NCBI RefSeq assembly: GCF_963576615.1
Contig: NC_088709.1
Coordinates: forward strand, 16,815,264 to 16,879,263
Direction: 5' to 3'
DNA: 64,000 bases
Source: Watersipora subatra
Taxonomy: Eukaryota > Bryozoa > Gymnolaemata > Cheilostomatida > Watersiporidae
Every line of letters starts with the position of its first letter. Within the stretch, counting starts at the first letter, position 1. The position numbers and the translations under genes were made by a program. The notes under the pieces are model-generated. The model made no database searches, was not told the origin of the DNA, and saw only the letters and a list, made by a program, of their open reading frames with translations. Of this stretch, positions 32,114-43,600 are shown piece after piece.

Positions 32114-33010
32114 TACATTAGGCGCTCCTATACAACATAAATAATCAATTCCAGGGACGTTTACGTTATAGGGAATTTACAATTACATTATAAGAACAGT
32201 AAAATACATGTAATTTGCCTAATCCGTTCCAAGATCTTTTCAAACTTGCCCCTTTGGCCATGCAAAAATGAACTTTTCTAATTTTCTAACCTTTCTAATT
32301 TTTAGGCTGTACCGTAACTGCAGCATTATTGGTTTGCATTGACAACTTTTCTCCTTTTTGAATCAATCTCACAGGTTTTATAGACCATGATTACAGTCAT
32401 TTTTACAAGAAGTTGATGGGGAGCGCACATCTTTGACATTCATTAACAATGATTTGCATTTTTTTTCTAAAAACAGCAAAATCTATTCTGCAAAGTAAAA
32501 CTAATAACAAATATTTTATACATCTACAATGAAGCAAAACGACAAAATATTTTTACTATAAAATTGTGGTACTATCTGTTCGCCGTCTATCTGTACCCCA
32601 GGGGGTCAAGGTTTGGATAAAAGAGAACTTTCGACGATGCTCTAACTTGTCACATTCAGATTAGTAGACCGACGTTGTAACACCTGCACCAATCGATCGC
32701 CTTTGTATTAATGAACGGTTTCGCAGCAACTGTTCTCTGTTTTGTCGACACATCTGAGGATCTATCACTATAAACTGGAATGTCGCGAAAGTTGTATATA
32801 TAATAGATATAGCTTTATACACGTGTCGTTTTTCTCTCCCAAGTGCGGTGAGGTTGAGTTACATTCAAATCGAATTTGAAAACTCGTCCGACTTGATACT
32901 TTATGTTATATGGAATTTTTTACATAGTAGGCAGCAAAAACTTCACAAATTCTTTACATTATCTGGAATTTACGTTATAGGAGGTATACGTTATAGGAGC
33001 GTCTACTGTA
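32114..33010. mobile_element. TIR element (about 0.9 kb)
   Basis: The left end TACATTAGGCGCTCCTATA mirrors the right end, whose reverse complement is TACAGTAGACGCTCCTATAA. Subterminal motifs TTTACGTTATAG and GGAATTTAC recur near both ends. There is no transposase. Confidence 0.55.
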
Positions 33011-35110
33011 CTAATTATGTCAACCATTTTGTTCCTCCATTTCTTGTGTTCAAGCATTAGATGATTTTATTAATTGTCACAGGAAACACTTTGTTTGTAA
33101 CGTTAGTCTTATTCAACTTTACTTTGGGTGTGTAACCTTGTGGGTTATTACTTGAAATCATCAGCTGATTTTTACATGGAGTCTAACCCATAACCTCTAA
33201 CCAACATAATTATGCGTGTTCTTTTTATTTTATTGAATCACCTTAACGATAATACAAAATTGAAACTGACTTTTAAACATATTTCATGTTATTAATAATC
33301 TAGTCGTGACAGTTTTGCATGTTACAGCTGGTTCAATCATCGTGACTCGTGCTGCCGTTATTAATACTGCTGAAACCTATCGACTACCCTTTGTAAATAA
33401 AGTTGACAACATTTTGGAGAGCATACTTGTTATCAGTTCAAGCACCAACAGTGTTATATAACAGTTCTTTATTTTTGTTTTCATTAGTCTACTGCGTACA
33501 ACTAGTGTACAACTATCTCTAGTAATAATGTGAGGGACTGTTATCTTTTTCTCACTGTAATCTTTTTAGAACTAGTATGTCAGTATTCATAATATTGCAG
33601 TGTTTGTTTGCTGGAAAGGCAACTCTCTTTCAGGCAACACCTTTCAGATGTCAAATACCCAATTAGCCCGAAACTTCTTGGACTTGCAAAACATATAACA
33701 GCCAGATACTATACTCAACAACTCACAATTGCTAGATAGCATGACGGATACTATTGTTTGAATATCTAGCAATTTAAGCTTCTCTCTTGCCTGCCAAGGT
33801 TTCTTCTCAATCAAAGAGTGTTCCAACCAAACTCAGAAGATCTTGGCAACCTGTTCTAATGCCATTGATATTTTGGGGGCATTTTTCTTAGTTTTCAATT
33901 TGACAACACTTGCCGTTTTGTGTATACTATACAGGAGTCACACCCTTCATAATGTCTCCCAAAAAGGCCTGTGCAACTAGAGCCTATGCTCATTTGGATT
34001 TATTCCTGTTCTTGCTTCTTAATAACGTAAGTGGGGTTTTTAATGATCTTGAAAAAACTGTAGGGTCCATTGTAGCGTACACTATAGAGTCCACTGTAGC
34101 GTCATGTTTTAGCCTCACTGGCTGTCATCCTGGATTAAGATATTGCACAATGATGTTCCTTCATAGTTGGGATGTTTGACCCAGACCTCCATCTGGAATC
34201 ATTGATAGTATCTTTCTATCAACTCGAGGACCACAGTTCCAGGAGACATTTTGGCACTATTAAAATTACATTCCTATTGGGATCGGGAAGTGGTTATTAT
34301 GACCCTTTGAGAGAGACTAGGACTTTATAGGTTAACAGCTGTTCATATTTATGGATGCAGTTCAATTCTCTCTTCCCGCTCTTTAGCATAGGTTTACTGA
34401 AGTCTTTACTGCATGCACGCTTCACTAAGATAATTAGAAGCTTACCTTGTAATCTTCTATTGGAACACTTTAAAAGTTTTCCTTTTGCTTGCAGCGGTCT
34501 ATGGAATGTTAGCGTAATTCCACCATTGACCCATACGACATGGATTTCATCATACTGATTTGTACTGTAGTTGGAAGTTTACCAAAGCAAACTTTGCCCA
34601 TAAGGTTTTTTTCTGGTGCCTACAAAATTTGTGTCGGTTTCCCCCTGTCCAGCGAAGGAGAAAGCAATCTGTCTTGAAGATAAGACATCTTGACGTTGTT
34701 GACTAGTCCAACTACAACACTCAACTTTAGAGTGGCTGCCCTAGGTTTTTAGTCTTAACCCCTTTTCGTATGTTCAGACGTAGTCGAGCAGCTTCATCTC
34801 CGTTTTTTTAACTTTATATGCAATGGTGTGTTACTATTGCTTAGTTCATTTTGATGCGCATGCTCTGCCGTTTGGAGATTCGATGTTTTTTGATGTCTCA
34901 CTGCCTATGCTTTTAAGATGTCCGTTGCCTAAAACAGTTTTCAAATTTTGAGGGATCAAGCACCTCAATCTTCATAATTGAAGAATGCCGTTGTGCAGAT
35001 AATTTCTCTTATTGATGCAGGTAGGTGGGTCTAGTATCTCACTAGCCTAGGTTCTTCAAAGTTCTGAGTACAGCGCTTTTGAGTCTGGTCCATCTGCCTT
35101 AATAGTCTAA

Positions 35111-36399
35111 TGGTGCGTTTACACTGGCCAATTTTGTCACCGATTTTGTCGAGCACAGACAAATTTGATGTGTCGGCGTCAGTAGGTGTGAACAGAGAGA
35201 TCGGTGTCGGCACCGATCTGAAAGTCGGTGAAATCCAGCAGTGCCCGGTTGCACCGACAAATCGAAGGCTCATCAGCCAATCAGAAGCTAGGAGCCTTTG
35301 ATTAAATGAGCCTAGGCTTTAATGACAGTGCTAGTTTATGAAACGAAAGGGCTAGGTTTAATGAGAGGCTAGGAGACTTTCATTAAACTTTCCCTCGTGC
35401 TCTTTCTGATAGTGAACCAGCATGGCTAGCAACGATGTGAACGCGAGAGCACCAAAAAATCAAGTTAGTTCTTTAATTTAAATTAATTAAAAGTGAATAG
35501 CCAGTTGTACGACTACTACTAGTACTACTACTAGTTCTACTACTGGTACTACTGTAAAGGAATTTGCCGGCCCTTACTTGGCACTATCTAGATTATTTCA
35601 TACAGAAATAAATTGCGTGTGATTTCATTCAATGTTTTATTAGCGAAGGAAATTCACTAGCCGAGGAGCGTACAGCCATTTGCTCTGTCTATTAAGTGAG
35701 CGTTGCTCCCTTATATACAATAAAATTGCCCGTTCCGGCTAACGGGACCGAGTAGGAACACCGGCTAACAATGTTTAAATGGCCAATAATTAGGCCCGCT
35801 AGTGCGTTGATATGACAACATAAACGACGACAATTGATAGCATAATGAGTAACAAGGCTATAATAAAAAGGACAACACATAGAATAAAATATTTACAGAC
35901 ATATAAAATATATACAAACATATACTCACAAGAAGTGTAAAGTATTGGCCCGGCGTCCACCACACTACTACTACCACTAATATACATTCACCATTCAATC
36001 TTCTTCATTATTCATTTTATTTATTATAATTACTCGGACGAAAGAACTACGTACAGTTCTTTGCTCGGACTTTCATTGCCTCATCATTCATTCATTGCTC
36101 GGCATTCAGTAGTTGCTTCTAGCCGTAGTAGTAGGAGCAGTAGTAGTAGTGTAGTACTAGTATATAATTTTCCTCATCAAGCGCGTTGATTTTTATGTGT
36201 ACTCGTCTTCGTGTGGTCGGGTGAAGGTCAGAACGGCGAAGCGCTGTGATTGGCTGTTGGTACTGACAAAAATGGTTCGATCGTTGCAATGTAAAGGGGA
36301 GTCGGTGTCGGCACCCATACGTGAAATGTCTGAGGTACCTGTCTGAGTCGGGGTATTGGCACCTAATTGGAGTCGGTGTTGGCCAGTGTAAACGCACCA
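35111..36399. mobile_element. PIF/Harbinger-like non-autonomous element
   Basis: The termini are perfect inverted repeats over about 20 bp (TGGTGCGTTTACACTGGCCA), flanked by TAA on both sides, matching the 3-bp TWA target duplication of PIF/Harbinger. Subterminal blocks with GTCGGTGTCGGCACC recur inverted on both sides. The interior has an ATGGCTAGCAACGATGTG stretch that could be a relic of an element gene, and a trinucleotide-rich tract near 35505-35555. Confidence 0.75.
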
Positions 36400-37521
36400 T
36401 AACACATGCTAGGTTAATATTTTGCTTTCCCGCAGTCATAAGTGTTGTTCTTTAAGTACTCTCATGTGCAGCAGAGCTGCCGCTAGAGTCTTTCCTTACA
36501 CCTTCCAATACTTCTGTTACTCTTACCATCACTATTTTTTGGCAGCCAGTTCTGGCGATCTAGCCTTTTGTGCATCCATCTTGAACATCAGATAATTGAG
36601 CAGTCGAATCAACCGTTAATATCAATGTAGTGTTTTTTTAGAAAACAACGGTTTTACACATTCTACATGTTTACTAGATTGCTGCCAAATTCTATGTCCT
36701 GACTGTCTAACAATTTTTCCTCTGGAGGTGATGCTTTCTAGGGCATTCAGTTACGCAAGAACTGTCCTAAGTCCTGCAGAGCAAATGAACATCAAATACC
36801 GCTATTTGCTCCATTTATACTATATTGCCAGCAGATGCTGTGGCTCAACTATTTCACAATCTTGCATTTGGTGAAAGTCCGGCTTCTTATCTGGTTGCGG
36901 ATACGTCTTCACGGCATGTGTTAGTCAATCATAAATTCGGAGAGTGAGCGCAAGAATGAATTTCAGATTGTCGAACCACAAAGCTCTATTAACTTGGTAT
37001 ACATGTTCGGAATATTCAAAATACAGTGTGACATAATACAAAGGTATAAACACATACAGCACAAACCAAAATAAATTTTAAGCAAAAATATACATGTATA
37101 TTAAATCGCAAACAAAAAAATATATTTCAAACTGCTTCACATGATTTCAAACTGCTTCACTGCTTCAAACTGCTTTTGTATAGTCCGGTAGACTCGATTT
37201 ACAGTAAATAGCAGGATGAGTAACATAACCAGAGGAGACCAATTTATTTATCGCTAACATTTAAGAGGTGACCAGCATGTACAAACCTCTCCTTGAGTTA
37301 TATTTTTGTAAAGTAGGTTTGTCTGAAATTTACTAATTAGTCATTGTCAGTCTTGCCACCTTAATTTTGGTGTGCTTTTATGTAAAGCTTTATGTAACAG
37401 TAGTAAAAATGTTCTTACAAGTTATTTTTGAATTGCATCCTTTTGTTCTCATATACATAGCATAATACCTACAGATCATGCTAAGCTGATAAGGTAGAGG
37501 TCATCGGGAAGGAGAGAAGGA

Positions 37522-37621
37522 ATGACACGGAATTTCTATAGCACGTGGCGGTATGTGTCACCTCTGAGAGGTGTACCCACGGCTGTTCATCATTCCGGAT
37601 ATTCATGTGGCACAGGCATAG
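37522..37621 (+). CDS. CLPX: CLPX exon 1 (mitochondrial presequence)
   Basis: Encodes [18 protein letters not shown] and on to residue 33: Arg-rich, no acidic residues, as expected of a matrix-targeting peptide. The donor is GTAGGT in phase 1, matching exon 2. Chosen by phase, composition and position; there is no direct homology. Confidence 0.65.
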
Positions 37622-40600
37622 GTAGGTTATTTGTTATATTTCTGTTGCATTTGCGTAATACAGTTGACTTCATCGCACCTGCATAATAATTGTGAACAGT
37701 TTATAACTAGAATTTGGTAAGAGAATTATATATCTTATTTTTTATAAGTTTGATTTTTGGTTCCTCAGAACATCAACAATCTGGGTTTGTTAACCGTTTT
37801 GAATATTTATGAATACCTGACCAAAATTATATTTATCATGGATACAATTGCTGATGTAAAATTATATTTTTGAGTTCTCTGACTAATAAACCCTGTTCTT
37901 TTACCTGCTGTCATTATTAATTTGGTTGTTGCATTCATTTGATATAAAATTATATGTTTTATGTTATCTCACTAAAAGAGCATATCTTTTTACTTAATGC
38001 CATTGTTAATTTGGTTGTTGCGGTCATCTGGAGCCTATATAGGTTAGAGTTGTCTACTTTTTATAGATATTGAACATCTAACTGCCAATCCATCAAATGA
38101 TTACCTTAGTTCTACAGTATATTTAAAATCACACCAACAAGTAACTTGATTTTCTTTACAGTTGAATTCAATCTAGCCAGAAAAAGTTGCTTTCTACTGA
38201 TTGATCTTGGTTCAGTACGCTGACTACACGAATACACATACATAGCAGACATATTGCTGAATTGCCTGGAAGAAAAACAACTGTTACTTTAAAGATAAAC
38301 TTACACAAAATCTTGGTTGATTTTGTCTGAAAGTATCAGTATTTTTGTATAATTTGTAATTGTTTTTGATGTTTGCTCTGACCTGACTGTCAAAATGTTT
38401 CAAGATTAAAATCGATAAAACTTGATCGTAGTGAAAATGCTCAGATCAAGTAAAAGTGAGATTATGACGCCTATAATTACAATGTTTATAATTACAAAGA
38501 GACTGACAGTGTATAGAGGCATAACACTGCGACTTGAACACAATAACCGATATCAACTATCGCAACAATAACAACTACTGATATTATTTTAACTTCTGAG
38601 TATTTTAACCGCGATTAAGTTTAGTCATGAAAAATCCTGGCAGTCCGATCACATCAAACATCAAAAGAATTCACAAATAATTGAAAAATATTGAGACTTT
38701 CTGATAAAATCTACTAAAAATCGTGGATTTTAGACATTCTCGACAATATACATGTACATGTGCTTATGCATTCGCAGGAAGTTATGACCGATCGAAGAAT
38801 GAAGAGCATAGTCGAAAGTTCTCTGAAACCTGCCATTTACTGCAGAACTTTTTCCAGATGGGGCTATTGTTAACAGAGTCCAATCTAGTTGGGAAAAGAT
38901 ATACTTCTTCTGGTTCAGGTTATTTCTGACACTTATTTTATAATCGTACCTCCATATTTGTAAGTGGCTTCTCGGTATCAACTTCTATATTGCTGCATTA
39001 TAAATACCAGTTTTAGGTTAATTAAAGTTATTGCGCGTAAAGACTATATACATGTACCTGATAGGCCTTGTTTAGATGCATGCATTATATGTGCACACTT
39101 CAGAAGATGCAAACACTTTATACATTTCTTAAAAGATTGATCAATTCTCTTGAAAGAATGTACAACCTAACCTGTTCATTATAATGCTTCAATATCAGCC
39201 ATTTTATGAACCCAATTACACATTTTTTAATGTGTTAGACATTATTGTGCTAAAATTGCATAGGCATATTCTGTAGAAAAATATGTAATATATAAAGCTA
39301 TGTAATATATAAAGACAGGTGTACTATATATAGAGATAGTGTATAAAGACAGGTGTACTATATAAAGACCTTTTTAGTATTTGTAGAATCTAATTCGACC
39401 TTGTGCTATATTTACCATCCATGTTGGGTGACCAAAACATGATGCCTAGCCACTAGATAGGAAAAGTGTATTAGAATAGTGACCAACAAAATCACTTTTG
39501 TCTCGTCACCCAATGGCTAATCATCATTGACATCGTACATCATACATCTATGTTTTGCCGAAACTATGTTCTTTTAGCAGCAAAGTTATTGTTGACAAAT
39601 GGAGTATCATGATTATATTGGTATAAGTCGATGTTATTTTAAAATGCTGTCAAATAATATTGAATTTTTATGTCATCGCTAGGCTACCACTGGTATATTT
39701 GTTCAGGAAGTGAATTCGGCAAGGGTTCAGGGCCGCCAGGCAGTTGTCCAAATTGCGGAGAAAGCTCACGACTTGAGAATCTAACGGGCTCATCTAAATT
39801 CCTTCGATGTCGCAATTGTGGTAACCTCTACAGACTGACCCATGATGTCTCAACCGGTGATGCAGTTACCTCTGCTTCAGCGGATGAAAAGGCCCCACCT
39901 CCTAAGAAGGTATGATGAATGCATTCGCCTTGGGTTTCGTTGTTGACATCACTTTATTTAGAATAGCCAATAAGTAGCTTAGTTCATTAGCTTGAGTTCC
40001 TAGCTTTTTTTTTATATATTATTTTGAGCCCATATTTGACTTAACAGGATTCAGTATAATGTGAGAACCTCTTGTTTTATTGGCTGGATCTCCTTTGAGA
40101 TTACGACTTTCCTCTAAGTTTATTCACGCACAGACACAGCTCAAGGATATAAATGTCTTTATGGAGTTATCTTCTCCTTCTTTGGTGTGGCTGACTCAAA
40201 GTCCTACCTTCCAGCAAGAGTGTGATGTAGAGAGTAGCGGTAGCAGCTGCTAGTTAATAGTTGTTTACTCAGGTCAATAACAGATAATTCAGTAGAGATC
40301 ACTCATCAACACCCTCCCCAGCTGCAGAAGTTGTGATTATATATATATATACTAGCTGTGCTACTCGGCATTGCTCGGGTAATAAAAAGGTATTTGGACA
40401 GAAAATTGGTTTGTATTTAACATATAACAACATTTGCCTTTCTAACTTTCAAACTACATATCATGAGAAAAGTTTTTTGTTTAGCTGATATAAATTAAGA
40501 GAGAAAATAAAACAACTGTTAAGCTTTTCAAACTTTGTCAAACAACTGTAACTATCAAACTTCATATCATGAGGAGAAATTTTTGTGCAGGACAACTAAT

Positions 40601-43600
40601 TTAAAAATAAATAAAACAACTGTAAAGGTTTTCAAACAACTGTAAGTTTTAAATTTCATAACATGAAAGAAGTGTTTCGTTGAAATAAATCAGAAGGAAA
40701 AATAAAAATGTAAAGGTGTTTAAATGTAAATGTGAAATCATTAGCAAGTAATGACTAAATATAGTCTATCTCTCTACGATTACAATGAAAATTTATTTGG
40801 TATACAATTATATGATTTCAGTTCTTTTCGGTGTTGGCATGCAAAAATTTGTATGTAGACTAATATCTTAGGCTCTAGACCAGGGGTTGGCTACCTTTTC
40901 TACTAAGAGCCATTTGGACCCGTTTTCTGCAAAAAAGACTGCAGTGGGAGCCACAAACCCCCTTTGATATTTTTAATTTGAAAAAATACTACATGAAACA
41001 TTTTTGTTTAACTTTTAATGCTTTTATACCATGTTTACATAAAAAAGGCAAAGGTGTGGCATGTGTTGTGTTTGCTTTGAGATTAACTGCTTTTAATTAC
41101 TTTGAGATTATGTGTCCTGTTACGCATGTGCAGTGAGTTACATGCTGGAGATAAATAATAAACGTGCTTTGCTTAATAACTTTCCTGATTACTTTTAATC
41201 TAAGCCATCCAGGCTTATTAGTGACTATTAACATTCTATACACATAATATTGGCGACGAGGATGGGATAATGGCAGCTGGGTTATCGATTCCTAGTTTTG
41301 AGGAGGGAACAGAGATAGAGTCCTATTTAGAGAGACTGGATTGTTATTTTACTGTAGCAGCTACTGATGATGCAAATAAAGTGCCTATACTTTTAATGGG
41401 ACTCAGTGCGACCCAGTATCAGACTCTAAAGGATCTAGTTTCACCTACATTTCCTCGGGAAGTTACATATGGTGATGTACGGCAGCAATTAATCACTCAC
41501 TTTGGTACTCCAAGAAATGAGCGCCTTGAAAGAACTCAATTTCGTAGTATCTCAAGAGCTGACAATGAAACCATCAGTGACTTTCAAATTCGTGTCAGGA
41601 AAGGAGCTAAATATTGCAACTTTGCAGGTAGATTGGAAGAAAATTTGCTAGAACAGTTTATATCATGAGTAAATCATAAGGTTCTCACACACAAGCTTGT
41701 TGAGGATGCTACTGTTACAACCTTAGCTGGTGCTATGAGAGTTGCTGGGACAGTACAACTGCTTGAAAACAGAGAGAATGCTTTGCTTAGGCCTGGTACC
41801 ACCACAACTGATGTGGTTGCTCGAGTTACCCAATCACAACCGAAGAGAAGCTTCAATCGTAAATCGAAGGGTACGGCTGTTAGTAGTACCAAAGTAGTCT
41901 GCTTCCGGTGCTCTAAGGAAGGGCATAAAGCTAATGATGAAAACTGCCCTGCTCTCAAGAAAACCTGCCGTGACTGTAATAAGGAAGGACATTATTCTGG
42001 TGCTAGATACTGCCGTAAATCGAAGAAGTCTAATGCAATTGCTATCAGTGAGGAGCCTGCGGTTTCTGATAACACGCCTCAGTCGACTTCATCTTTGGAC
42101 AGTTTTAACCATGAGTTCGCAGTAAGCAATGAGCACGAGTTTAAAGCTCCTAAGTGTAGTGCTCTACTCTACGGTAGGAAAATAACGTTTCTTATAGACT
42201 CTGGAGCAGTAGATAACATTATAGATAAACACACTTACAATACCATGAGTGGCGATGTAGACCTACAGCCCCCTAGTAAACGGCTGTTCGTGTTTGGTCA
42301 ATCGACACCTTTAGATCTGTTAGGTCAATTTAGTGCTAGGATTACTGTAAAGTCTGTTTCTACTGATGCTACATTTTTTGTATTCAATGGTAATGCCTGT
42401 AATCTAATTAGTGCTCATACTGCTAGTAAGCTCAGTGTTATCAATGTGAATCATAACTTCTGTAGTTTGACTGAACATGGCAGTGGTAACTTAGAGACTT
42501 TTGTAAAGGCCAAGTATCCCGAGTGTTTCAATGGTGTTGGTAAGCTTAGAGACGTGCAAGTTAAGTTGCACATTGACCCCCATTGTGATCCTGTGGCCCA
42601 ATCTGTCAGGCGTTTGCCGTTCAGCTATCGTAGTAAGGTGGAGGATGTGTTGACAAAGTTGTTAGACGAAGACATCATCGAGTCAGTGCAAGGTGTTGCC
42701 TCCACATGGGTTAGCCCCTTAGTTGTAGTTCCTAAGGCTGGTGATGACATTAGACTCTGTGTGGACATGCGGAGGGCTAATACGGCGATTATTCGGGAAA
42801 GATACCCTGTCCCAACAATACAGGAGATGTTGGTAGAGTTGAATGGGGCTAATGTGTTTTCGAAGTTGGATCTAAAACAAGGGTTTTTCCAGTGCGAACT
42901 TGAGCCTGGTTCTCGAGATATTACTACATTTGTTAGCCATGTTGGGTTGTTCCGTATGAAAAGACTGGGTATGAGGGTATCAGCCGCCCCCGAGGTGTTT
43001 CAGTATACGATACAAAAGATTCTCAATGGTTTACATGGTGTTTTGAACATGGCAGATGATATTGTTGTGTACAAGCTGGGAGTGGTGGTGCACTCTTGTA
43101 ATCCAACTACTTGGAAGCTAAGTTTGTTGGATCAACTAGGGTTTAGATCCAACTGTTCCGTATGAAAAGACTGGGTATGGGGGTATCAGTCGCCCCCGAG
43201 GTGTTTCAGTATACGATACAAAAGATTCTCAATGGTTTACATGGTGTTTTGAACATGCCAGATGATATTGTTGTGTACGGTAAAGACGCTGATGAACATA
43301 GAGAACGGTTGCTGCAAGTCATGACGCGCCTGTCTGAGTGCGGTCTCACTCTGAATGATGCCAAATGCAGTTTCGGTTTGTCATCAATCAAGTTTCTTGG
43401 CCATGTTCTTTCTCACTCTGGTGTGTCTCCTGATCCTGCGAAAGTTGAGTCAATTGTGTCAGCTAGAGAGCCTGAGACAGTGGCTGAGCTGAAAGGATTT
43501 CTAGGATTAGTTCAATTTGTTGGGAGATATGTTCATGACTTGGCCACGGTTTCAGCTCCATTGTGGGGTCTGACCAAACAATCTGTCTCGTTTAAGTGGT

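Larger units (their letters stand above)
28875..37521. other. Intergenic region between diverging HMGB-like and CLPX genes
   Basis: No host exon is recognised. Contents are a decayed LINE fragment (30545-31240), a TIR element (32114-33010) and a Harbinger-like MITE (35111-36399). The stretch 33500-35000 has scattered short open frames with no recognisable motif. Confidence 0.5.

Noticed and set aside
33500-35000. Possible decayed retroelement in the HMGB-CLPX intergenic region
   Set aside because: Short frames gave no motif I could match to a polymerase, integrase or capsid family.
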